From: Afipia carboxidovorans OM5
Lineage (GTDB): Bacteria > Pseudomonadota > Alphaproteobacteria > Rhizobiales > Xanthobacteraceae
NCBI RefSeq assembly: GCF_000218565.1
Contig: NC_015684.1
Span: forward strand, 992,001 to 1,056,000
DNA: 64,000 bases
Direction of reading: 5' to 3'
Within the stretch, counting starts at the first letter, position 1. Each line of letters opens with the position of its first letter. The notes beneath the pieces are model-generated. The model saw nothing but the letters and a program-made list of their open reading frames with translations. It was not told where the DNA came from and did not search any database. Shown piece by piece: positions 42,506-50,109 of this stretch. The translations under genes were made by a program, and so were the position numbers.

Positions 42506-43987
42506 ATGTCTCTGTTCGGGGCGAACCAGGAATTGCGCGCGACGATGAAGGCCATCGGCCGTTCACAGGCCATCATCGAGTTCGGGATGGATGGCACGAT
42601 CATCACCGCGAACGAGAATTTTCTCAACGCGCTGGGCTATCGGCTCGAGGAAGTGCAGGGCAAACACCACAGCCTGTTCGTGCCCGAGGCCGAGCGCGGC
42701 AGCGCCGCCTACAAGGAATTCTGGACCAGGCTGCGCGCCGGCGAATTCCAGACCCGCGAATTCAAACGCATCGCCAAGGATGGCCGCGTGGTGTGGATTC
42801 ATGCGTCCTACAGCCCACTGCTCGATCGCGCCGGCAAGCCCTGCAAGGTCATCAAGTTCGCCTTCGACATCACCAGGCAGAAGATGCAGAGCGCCGACTA
42901 TGAGGGGCAGATCAAGGCGATCCACAAATCGCAGGCCGTGATCGAATTCGACCTCAACGGCAATGTGCTGACGGCGAACGACAACTTTCTCGCGGCGCTC
43001 GGCTATCAGATCGATGAAATTCGCGGCAAGCACCACAGCCTGTTTGTCGAGCCGGATTATCGCGACAGTGCTGACTATCGCGAGTTCTGGAATGCGCTGC
43101 GCCGTGGCGAATATCAGTCCGGCGAATTCAAACGCCTCGGCAAAGGCGGTCGTGTCGTGTGGATTCAGGCCTCCTACAATCCGATCTACGGCGCAGGCGG
43201 TGAACTGATGAAGGTCGTGAAGTTCGCAACCGACGTCACCGCGCAGGTCGAGGATCGACTGCGGCGCGGCGAAATCCAGAAAGCGATCGACGGCGATCTC
43301 GATCTGATTACCGGCGCGGTGAACGAAACCACCGGGCGCATCACATCTGTCGTCGGCGCGTCGACGCAGACTTCCTCGAACATGCAGGCGGTGGCCTCCG
43401 GTGCGGAGGAGCTTGCGGCCTCGGTGGGCGAGATCAGCCGTCAGGCGGCCAGCGCGCTCGACATCTCGATGCAGGCGGTCAAGCAGGCCAACGAAACCAA
43501 TGCGATCGTCTCGGGCCTTGCCGCCGCCGCGCAAAAGATCGGCGACATCGTCAAGCTTATCAACAATATCGCGGACCAGACCAACCTTCTCGCGCTCAAC
43601 GCGACCATCGAAGCTGCGCGCGCGGGGGAGGCAGGGCGCGGCTTTGCGGTGGTGGCCTCCGAGGTGAAAAGCCTTGCGGCGCAGACGGCGAAAGCGACCG
43701 GCGAGATCAGCGGTCAGATCGCGGAGGTGCAGACCACGACCGGCAACGCGGTGACGGTGATCGAGGCGATCACCGAGACGATTTCGCGCGTCAACGAGAT
43801 TTCGTCGGCGATTGCCGCCTCCGTGGAGGAACAGGCGTCGGTGACGCAGAGCATGTCGTCGAACATGCAGGTCGCCGCCAAGGGCGTCTCCGAGATCGAC
43901 AGCAGCATGAAGGAGATTGCGGAAGCGACCCGCTCGGTCGACGACGCCACCCGCAAGGTGAAGGAAGCCTCGCGCGCGCTGGGTTAA
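42506..43987 (+). CDS. Soluble methyl-accepting chemotaxis protein with two PAS domains
   Basis: 493 residues with no membrane helix. PAS 1 (about 15-125) and PAS 2 (about 137-247) are strikingly alike (both carry GKHHSLFV, EFKR and GRVVWI), a recent internal duplication. The signalling domain follows, with the hairpin tip near NNIADQTNLLALNATIEAARAGEAGRGFAVVASEVKSLA. Probably senses redox or a ligand in the cytoplasm. GGGGGAAAG favours ATG 42506 over TTG 42452. Its stop overlaps the convergent DUF2927 stop (TTAA). Confidence 0.92.
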   Translation: MSLFGANQELRATMKAIGRSQAIIEFGMDGTIITANENFLNALGYRLEEVQGKHHSLFVPEAERGSAAYKEFWTRLRAGEFQTREFKRIAKDGRVVWIHASYSPLLDRAGKPCKVIKFAFDITRQKMQSADYEGQIKAIHKSQAVIEFDLNGNVLTANDNFLAALGYQIDEIRGKHHSLFVEPDYRDSADYREFWNALRRGEYQSGEFKRLGKGGRVVWIQASYNPIYGAGGELMKVVKFATDVTAQVEDRLRRGEIQKAIDGDLDLITGAVNETTGRITSVVGASTQTSSNMQAVASGAEELAASVGEISRQAASALDISMQAVKQANETNAIVSGLAAAAQKIGDIVKLINNIADQTNLLALNATIEAARAGEAGRGFAVVASEVKSLAAQTAKATGEISGQIAEVQTTTGNAVTVIEAITETISRVNEISSAIAASVEEQASVTQSMSSNMQVAAKGVSEIDSSMKEIAEATRSVDDATRKVKEASRALG

Positions 43988-44790
43988 TGCGGCGTCTTGC
44001 GCTGCGGCGCCGAGTGGACCGTGATCTTGGCGCGGACGTCCTTCAGGATCGCCGGCAGCAGCGGGCGCACCTCGTCAGCGCTCATGCCGGCCTTGATGCG
44101 CGGATCGTAGAGAATGTTCATCAGATAGCGGTCGTAGGTGTCGAAGAAACCCATCGACACGTCGTCATTGAACATCGTCCACGGCACCGAGGTGGTGTCG
44201 TTGATCGGCCCAAGCGATTGCAGGATTTCCTCATAGGCACAGTCGAGGAATACGAACTCGCTGTTGTCGACGGTGAGGATCACCTCGGAGTGCTCGATTT
44301 CGTAATCGTCGTTTTTCCGGAAACCGGAGAGGCACTGTGGATCGAGCGACTTGCGGATCTTGCGCGCGTTCGATGTGCCATAGAGCTTGCGAATCTCGCG
44401 GTCGAAGTCGCGCTCCGGCACGAGATTGACGATGAGGTTGGCGCCTTCCCGCTGCGGCGTCAGCGCGAGATCGAGATGGCGGATGTGCCGGGCGATATCG
44501 CTGGTGATGTGTTCAATCTGACGGTTGCGATCGGGCCGCGCCGCGCCATTGATGAAGACGCGGACGGGTTTCTGGAATTTGCGGATGCGGTCGACGCGTC
44601 CGGCGAGTTGATACTCCGCGCCGAACGCCGTCTTCATGAAGCCGTCGATGATCTCGGCGTCGGTGAACGTCGTCCGCTCGTAGTTGCGCTTTGCGGTGAC
44701 GATCGGGGTCTCGGCAATCGCGGCGAGTGCACCGCCTCCGAGAAGCAGAGCTGCGAGCAGCGTGGTGGTCAGGCGCGTTGCTCGCGGCAT
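43984..44790 (-). CDS. Exported DUF2927 protein
   Basis: 268 residues. Signal peptide (LLAALLLGGGALAAIAETP), then a soluble domain with ERTTFTDAEIIDGFMKTAFGAEYQ, KFQKPVRVFING and CAYEEILQSLGPINDT. These fit DUF2927, exported proteins of unknown function. Placed 2 nt after an L,D-transpeptidase on the same strand, so a link to the cell envelope is plausible. Confidence 0.8.
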   Translation of the reverse strand: MPRATRLTTTLLAALLLGGGALAAIAETPIVTAKRNYERTTFTDAEIIDGFMKTAFGAEYQLAGRVDRIRKFQKPVRVFINGAARPDRNRQIEHITSDIARHIRHLDLALTPQREGANLIVNLVPERDFDREIRKLYGTSNARKIRKSLDPQCLSGFRKNDDYEIEHSEVILTVDNSEFVFLDCAYEEILQSLGPINDTTSVPWTMFNDDVSMGFFDTYDRYLMNILYDPRIKAGMSADEVRPLLPAILKDVRAKITVHSAPQRKTPH

Positions 44791-44792
44791 TG

Positions 44793-45365
44793 TCAGTTCT
44801 TGACGTAGACCGTCGCGCCGACCGACACGCGGCTGTAGAGGTCGATCACGTCTTCATTCACCATGCGGAAGCACCCTGACGACACGGCCTGGCCGATGGT
44901 CTCGGGCTCGTTCGAGCCGTGAATGCGGTAGAGCGTCGAGCCGAGATAGAGCGCGCGGGCGCCGAGCGGATTGTCGGGGCCGCCCGGCATGTGGCGCGGC
45001 AGGTCGGGGCGGCGCTTCAGCATCTGCGCCGGCGGGGTCCAGGCCGGCCATTCCTTTTTGGCGGTGATGCGGTGAACGCCTCCCCAACGGAAGCCGTCGC
45101 GCCCGACGCCGATGCCGTAACGCAGCGCCTCGCCCGGCGCGGTGATCAGATAGAGACGGCGCTCGCGCGTATCGATGACGATGCTGCCCGGTGCGTAATT
45201 GCTCTGATAGCTCACGCGCTGCTTCGGGATCGGGCTAGATTTGCCGATGCCGGAGGAAAAGAAGTTCGGAAACATGACGTCGATGCTGTTTGCTTCCTGC
45301 GCGGTAGCAAATGGCATGCTGGCCAGAAGAATACAGGCGGACAGCAACGGGACGACGCGCTTCAT
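44793..45365 (-). CDS. L,D-transpeptidase (YkuD family)
   Basis: 190 residues. Signal peptide cut near ATAQ, then a YkuD domain: IVIDTRERRLYLI, YGIGVGRDGFRWGGVHRI, the His motif in LYRIHGSNEPETIGQ, and catalytic Cys in SSGCFRMVNEDVIDLY. Makes 3-3 peptidoglycan cross-links or attaches outer-membrane proteins to the wall in the periplasm. Start MKRVVPLLSA. In operon with the DUF2927 gene. Confidence 0.92.
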   Translation of the reverse strand: MKRVVPLLSACILLASMPFATAQEANSIDVMFPNFFSSGIGKSSPIPKQRVSYQSNYAPGSIVIDTRERRLYLITAPGEALRYGIGVGRDGFRWGGVHRITAKKEWPAWTPPAQMLKRRPDLPRHMPGGPDNPLGARALYLGSTLYRIHGSNEPETIGQAVSSGCFRMVNEDVIDLYSRVSVGATVYVKN

Positions 45366-45530
45366 CGGCAGGCCTTTCAGAGATGATCTTCGGGGACAAT
45401 TATGTCGGTTCGATTCTCAGAAAGGCCATATTCTCCAGCGCGCTGCAACCCACAGCAACGTGAAGGCGGCATATGGTCCCGGCTCACGCGCCGCGAGGCG
45501 GATTTTCTTCAATCGAATGGAGATTGATGA

Positions 45531-45605
45531 TGGTGGGCGCACAAGGGATCGAACCTTGGACCTCTCCCGTGTGAAGGGAACGCTCTCCCGCTGAGCTATG
45601 CGCCC
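45531..45605 (-). tRNA. tRNA-Val (anticodon CAC)
   Basis: Minus strand reads GGGCGCA acceptor, D-arm AGCTCAGCGGGAGAGC, anticodon loop TTCACAC (anticodon CAC), T-loop GGTTCGATCCC, discriminator A and encoded CCA (45531-45533). Reads codon GTG. Confidence 0.95.
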
Positions 45606-45682
45606 GGGACGGCTTCACGCGGAAGCCGGAAAGCCGCGATTTACGAAGTGGATGGTCGGGGTGTCAAGCGCGTTCCGCCGAA

Positions 45683-46933
45683 TTATGCCTGGCGTGACCC
45701 GCCGGTGCGTGCGGCCTGCATCTCCTGAATCGCGCGAATCCGCTCCGCGAGGCTGCCTTGCGGCTTCGCGGGGGCATTCGCGGTGCCGCCATTGACGATG
45801 GTGGTGATGGCGGATTCAGGCTCGGTGGCGAGCATCGATTTGATCGTGGAATCCGGGCCTTCGAGCGTCATCGCCAGGCCCGCGACCTCCGCGGCAATGG
45901 CGTTGATCCGCTCGCGCAGCAGCGTGTTCTCCCGGCGCTCATTGGTAGCACCGGTCTCGATCTCTCGTTTTGCGGTGGCGATCTCGCGCGTCAGCCTGTC
46001 GTGCTCCTCGCGCACGGCCTTCGCCTCGGAGTCGCGCGGTGTCTCGGTCTTGGCCGTGCCTGCGGTTGCAAGCCCGGCGCGCAGCGCTTCTTCGGCAGCT
46101 GTTGCGGCTTCGAGGCGCTTGCGCAGGTCGGCAATATCCCGCTCCCGTTCGAGCAGAACCTTGTCCTGCGTGACGAGGCGCGTTTCCAGTTCCTTGATGC
46201 GCGCGGTGAGCGTCTGCGTTTTCTCGGATTGATCGACAAGCTGCTTGTCGAGATCGCCGAGCCGGCCCGTCAGCGATTCCGCATGCGTGCGGGCATCGAC
46301 GAGTTCGCGGCTCGTCGCTTCCGACTGGCCACGATGATCTTCCAGACGGCGGCGCGCCTCGGTGTGTTCTTCCTCCGCCTGCGCAACGCGCGTCTGCAGG
46401 GTTTCGATCTGCGCCTTGACGGCGGCGAGTTCGGCCGCGCGGGCTTCCGCCGTCTGCGTGCGGTCGGAGAGTTCGGTGGAGAGCTTCGTCAGTTCGATCT
46501 GCTTTTCGCGCAACGCCTGTTCGGCGTCGCGCAGGCTGTCGGTCTTGCTCGCGAAGTCTTTCTCGGTGGTCTGCAACTGGTCGCGCAGCGCCTTTTCGCG
46601 CGCCTCGAGCGAGAGGATCGCGGCGCTCTTCTCGCTGAGCTCGAGCTTGAGGCGATTGATGGCGTCGGCCTTCTTGCCGAGTTCGGCCTGCTGGCTCGTG
46701 GTCTTGGCCTTGAGCTGCTCGACGCTCATCTCGAGCCGCCGCGCCGACATTGCGAATTCGGCGCGCAGTTGGTCCTTGTCGGCCTGAATTTCGGCCATCG
46801 ACAAGGGCGCCGCCGCCTCGAGCCGCCGCGTCGTCAGCCGCACCGCGCGATTATGCACGAGCGGCATGATCATCAGTCCGCACAGCATCGAGATCAGAAA
46901 ACCGATCGCGAGATACATGATCGGCTCAATCAT
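45683..46933 (-). CDS. Membrane-anchored coiled-coil protein
   Basis: 416 residues. One N-terminal helix (MYLAIGFLISMLCGLMIMPLV), then a nearly unbroken coiled coil from about residue 45 to 330 rich in Ala, Glu, Lys, Arg and Gln, and a short C-terminal tail with SLAERIRAIQEMQAARTG. No enzyme motif. Such proteins often act as scaffolds at the envelope. An alternative start is MYLAIG 15 nt in. Conserved in relatives as far as I know; function unknown. Confidence 0.8.
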   Translation of the reverse strand: MIEPIMYLAIGFLISMLCGLMIMPLVHNRAVRLTTRRLEAAAPLSMAEIQADKDQLRAEFAMSARRLEMSVEQLKAKTTSQQAELGKKADAINRLKLELSEKSAAILSLEAREKALRDQLQTTEKDFASKTDSLRDAEQALREKQIELTKLSTELSDRTQTAEARAAELAAVKAQIETLQTRVAQAEEEHTEARRRLEDHRGQSEATSRELVDARTHAESLTGRLGDLDKQLVDQSEKTQTLTARIKELETRLVTQDKVLLERERDIADLRKRLEAATAAEEALRAGLATAGTAKTETPRDSEAKAVREEHDRLTREIATAKREIETGATNERRENTLLRERINAIAAEVAGLAMTLEGPDSTIKSMLATEPESAITTIVNGGTANAPAKPQGSLAERIRAIQEMQAARTGGSRQA

Positions 46934-46996
46934 GAGGTCAGCTCCACTTCGCCTGAAAACGCTCTAGAGCATTACCGCGTCCGGGGGAAACGGGCG

Positions 46997-47025
46997 AGGC
47001 CTCCGGGTTGAAAATCCGGAGGCCT
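46997..47025. other. Perfect hairpin downstream of eipA
   Basis: AGGCCTCCGG / CCGGAGGCCT, 10-bp stem with 9-nt loop and no T tract, 36 nt beyond the eipA stop. May end or stabilise the eipA transcript. Confidence 0.5.
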
Positions 47026-47060
47026 GGTACAGCTCTTTCGCCGGCGGGAAAAGCCTTGCC

Positions 47061-47633
47061 CTAGAACGGGTTCCAGGTCGCGTGCGGGGTGAATTTGAGG
47101 TAGCCGACATTGGCGCCGAGGCGCAGGCCGACACCGGCGCGGATCGGCACCAGCACGATGTTGTTCGCGGTGAGGGCAGTCATGCCGAACCCGCCGATCA
47201 CATAGGCCGAGCCGTCGATGCCGCCGAAGCGCTGGTAGATCGCCTGGGTCGCGGGCAGGTTGTAGACGAGCATCATGGTCCGCGCACCGTCACCGCCCCA
47301 GTCGAACCCGACCGAGGGACCCTGCCAGTAGACTTTCAGGTCGCCCGCGTTCTTGGTGTAGAGGGTGCCCTCGCCGTAGCGCAGCCCGGCGACGAATGCG
47401 CCGGCGCCTTCCTCGCCGAGAACGTAGCCGTTCGGCAGACCCCAGCGGCTGACCGCGCGCTCGATAATGGTGGCGAGGCCGCGCGAGACGCTGCCGAAGA
47501 AGCGATGGCCCGCGTTCACCAGTTCGTCGGAGCGGTAGGAGTCCGAACGGTGGGCCTGTTGCGCCGAAGCAGGTGTGGAGAAGGAGAACGCCGCTGCCAG
47601 AAGCAGGGCCGCACACCGCAGAGCGAATTTCAT
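47061..47633 (-). CDS. eipA: Envelope integrity protein EipA (DUF1134)
   Basis: 190 residues. Signal peptide ending ASAQQ, then a DUF1134 domain: DELVNAGHRFFGSVSRGLATIIERAVSRWGLPNGYVLGEEG, VGFDWGGDGARTMMLVYNLP, YQRFGGIDGSAYVIGGFG. EipA is a periplasmic protein required for normal envelope integrity in Brucella and Caulobacter. ATG 47633 has GGGAG 6 nt upstream. Same strand as the coiled-coil gene. Confidence 0.88.
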   Translation of the reverse strand: MKFALRCAALLLAAAFSFSTPASAQQAHRSDSYRSDELVNAGHRFFGSVSRGLATIIERAVSRWGLPNGYVLGEEGAGAFVAGLRYGEGTLYTKNAGDLKVYWQGPSVGFDWGGDGARTMMLVYNLPATQAIYQRFGGIDGSAYVIGGFGMTALTANNIVLVPIRAGVGLRLGANVGYLKFTPHATWNPF

Positions 47634-47755
47634 GGAAGACTCCCTTGAGGGCCGAACGAGGCTGTGTCGAGGCGGGTAAGGCACCGGCCTCCAGCTTAAC
47701 GGCTTGCTGACAGGCGTGTCTTAAACTCGCGACTCAAACCTTATCGGCAGCAACT

Positions 47756-48271
47756 ATGACGGCATGGCGGCAGGAAAATAAAGTGCGGGGCGTCCGGGCT
47801 TCCAAAGTAACAGGTCTTGCGCTGCTGGGCCTGTTTTGCGCGGCGGTAACATGGGCGGCGCCCGCGGAGGCCGCCTCGACCGAGCGGATCGTCACCGACC
47901 ATCGGACCGGCCTTGCGATCGCGGGGTTCGATCCGGTCGCCTATTTCATCCAGTCCCGGCCGGTGGCGGGGAAGGCCGACTTCGAGGCCCATCAGGGCGG
48001 GGCGATCTGGCGCTTCCATGACGCGCGCGACCGGGAGATCTTTCTATCGGCTCCCGAGGTCTATGCCCCGCGCTTCGGCGGCTACGATCCGACCGGCCTC
48101 GCCCGCGGCCGGATCATCGCGGGCGAGCCCAATATCTGGCTGATCCATGGCGGGCGGCTTTATCTGTTCAGCCGAATCGAGAACCGCGATGCCTTCGCGG
48201 CCAACCCTGCGGCCTTCGCCGAGGCGGCCGAGAAATGGCCGGCCCTGAGCGAGACTCTTGCCGATTACTGA
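47756..48271 (+). CDS. Exported YHS-domain protein
   Basis: 171 residues. Hydrophobic N-terminus (VTGLALLGLFCAAVTWAAPAEA), then a YHS-like core: GLAIAGFDPVAYFIQSRPVAGKADFEAHQGGAIWRFHDARDREIFLSAPEVYAPRFGGY. YHS domains bind metals or cofactors. The start could be ATG 47756 or GTG 47783. Convergent with cysQ, 5 nt apart. Confidence 0.8.
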   Translation: MTAWRQENKVRGVRASKVTGLALLGLFCAAVTWAAPAEAASTERIVTDHRTGLAIAGFDPVAYFIQSRPVAGKADFEAHQGGAIWRFHDARDREIFLSAPEVYAPRFGGYDPTGLARGRIIAGEPNIWLIHGGRLYLFSRIENRDAFAANPAAFAEAAEKWPALSETLADY

Positions 48272-48276
48272 GCGGC

Positions 48277-49146
48277 TTATTGAGGTTGCTGCTTTTGGGG
48301 CTGCGGCGCGGCCGCGCCATTCCTTGCGGCAGCCGGGTCGCCCCAGGCGATGAAGCTCGGGATGCCGAAGCCATCGTGCTCCTCGCCGAAGACGAGCGGC
48401 TTGCCGTCCTCCCCGGTGACGAGGCCGCCCGCCGCCGTGAGAACGGCATGGCCCGCCCCGATGTCCCATTCGCTGGTCGGCGCGAGGCGTGGATAGATAT
48501 CGGCGCCACCTTCGGCGACACGGCAGAACTTGATGGAGGAGCCGAGCACCTGCCGGACTGCGCCGGGCCGGGCCAGGATGAAGGCTTCCGTGCGGGGATC
48601 GGCATGGGAGCGGCTGACGGCGGCGATCCACGGTATGGCGGGGCCGGGGTGCGGCCGGGTCCGGATCGGCTGGGGCGCGCCCCAGCTTGCGCCGTCCTTG
48701 GTGGTGAGCAGCCGTTCGGCGCCTCGGCCGACGATGCCGCGCCATACGGTCCCGAGCGCCGGCGCGACGATGATGCCGAGCAGGGGGGCACCTTGCGTGA
48801 CGAGGGCAATGTTGACCGTGAATTCGTCGCGCCCGTCGATGAACTCGTGGGTGCCATCGAGCGGATCAATCAGGAAGAAGCTGTCGCGGTAGGGCCGGGC
48901 GGCGGCGTGCGTGCGTTCTTCCGACAGCACCGGAATGCCGGGCGCAAGACGGGCGAGGCCCTGCGCGATGATCGCGTCCGCCGCCATGTCAGCATCGGTC
49001 ACCGAAGAGCCGTCGGGTTTTTGAGCGAGCCCCATGGTGGCGCGGTTGATCGACAGGATCGCGGCGCCCGCCTCGACGGCGAGCTTTGTCAGCGGCTCCA
49101 TCAACGCCACGGCGTTCTCGCCAGCGACGATAACCCCTTTAGACAC
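48277..49146 (-). CDS. cysQ: 3'(2'),5'-bisphosphate nucleotidase, CysQ-like
   Basis: 289 residues of the inositol monophosphatase superfamily. Mg-binding motifs: SVTDADMAAD, SEER, DPLDGTHEFIDGRDEF, and C-terminal EWDIGAGHAVLTAAGG. CysQ recycles PAP from sulfate assimilation. The C-terminus carries a Gln/Pro-rich tail (PQPQKQQPQ). Start ATG 49146. Confidence 0.9.
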   Translation of the reverse strand: MSKGVIVAGENAVALMEPLTKLAVEAGAAILSINRATMGLAQKPDGSSVTDADMAADAIIAQGLARLAPGIPVLSEERTHAAARPYRDSFFLIDPLDGTHEFIDGRDEFTVNIALVTQGAPLLGIIVAPALGTVWRGIVGRGAERLLTTKDGASWGAPQPIRTRPHPGPAIPWIAAVSRSHADPRTEAFILARPGAVRQVLGSSIKFCRVAEGGADIYPRLAPTSEWDIGAGHAVLTAAGGLVTGEDGKPLVFGEEHDGFGIPSFIAWGDPAAARNGAAAPQPQKQQPQ

Positions 49147-49294
49147 AATAATTTTCCCCGCCTGCCGCGGCGCGTCGAGGGCCTGTGTGGCCGCGGCGGG
49201 CTTCGCAGTGTATCAAATCATGATCCGGCGTGATTCGGCTGCGGCAATTGCAGCGGCGGTTCGTCCTACACCAACACACAGCAGGAAAATTTCC

Positions 49295-49933
49295 ATGTCA
49301 GGCACCCCCGGCGCTCCCGATGCACTCGATTTGGCCGCGTTGCTGTCATCGAGGGTGTGCCACGATCTCATCAATCCTGTAGGCGCAATCGTCAATGGCC
49401 TTGAGGTGATGGATTCCAGCAATAAGGCCGAAGACAAGGAATTTGCCCTCGACCTGATCCGCAAAAGCGCCGTCAGCACCTCGGCGCGGCTGCAGTTCTG
49501 CCGCATCGCCTATGGCGCGGCGGGCTCGGCCGGCACCCAGATCGACCTCGGCGATGCGCAGAAGGTCGCCCGCGGCCATCTGGAAGACGCCAAGACCAAG
49601 ATCACCTGGAATCTGCCGCACATGCTGCTCCCCAAGAACCGGGTGAAGTTGCTTCTCAACATGATGGTCATCGCCCAGCAGGCGATTCCGCGCGGCGGCG
49701 AGCTGGTAATCGATCCGCTCGGCGAGGGCGAAACCATGGGCTTCCGGATTCGCGCCGTGGGGCAAAACGCCCGCGAGCCGCACGGCATCGCTGAGCAGCT
49801 CAATCCGGAGAATGCCGCTTCCGTCACCGCCCATGCGGTGCAGCCCTATTACACGGCGCTGCTCGCCCAGGCCTGCGGCTTCAAGGTCAGCATGACCAAA
49901 GAGGACGACGCCGTCGTTATTGCGACGGCGTAA
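49295..49933 (+). CDS. chpT: Histidine phosphotransferase ChpT
   Basis: 212 residues. A DHp-like helical hairpin with phosphorylatable H23 in SSRVCHDLINPVGAIVNGLEVM, then a degenerate ATPase-like domain without nucleotide motifs. ChpT relays phosphate from CckA to CtrA and CpdR. ATG 49295 (MSGTPGAPDA) has AGGA upstream; the long frame above overlaps cysQ antisense and is not real. It precedes cheA by 176 nt and lies 6 kb from ctrA. Confidence 0.92.
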   Translation: MSGTPGAPDALDLAALLSSRVCHDLINPVGAIVNGLEVMDSSNKAEDKEFALDLIRKSAVSTSARLQFCRIAYGAAGSAGTQIDLGDAQKVARGHLEDAKTKITWNLPHMLLPKNRVKLLLNMMVIAQQAIPRGGELVIDPLGEGETMGFRIRAVGQNAREPHGIAEQLNPENAASVTAHAVQPYYTALLAQACGFKVSMTKEDDAVVIATA

Positions 49934-49965
49934 GGGGTCGAAATCTTAACGAACCGTTGCAGCTT

Positions 49966-49990
49966 GCGGCGCGCCAAAAAAGCGCGCCGC
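49966..49990. other. GC-rich hairpin between chpT and cheA
   Basis: GCGGCGCGC / GCGCGCCGC with an A-rich loop and no T tract. Could separate chpT from the che operon transcriptionally. Confidence 0.4.
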
Positions 49991-50109
49991 GCATGTGGCT
50001 CGACCCGACAAAATTACCTTTCGCTCACCAATAATTAAACGCTTTCAGTTGAAACTGCGCAGACTTTGACAGCGCGTTGTGCGCTTCCGTTCGAAGGCTG
50101 GGCTGTTTC

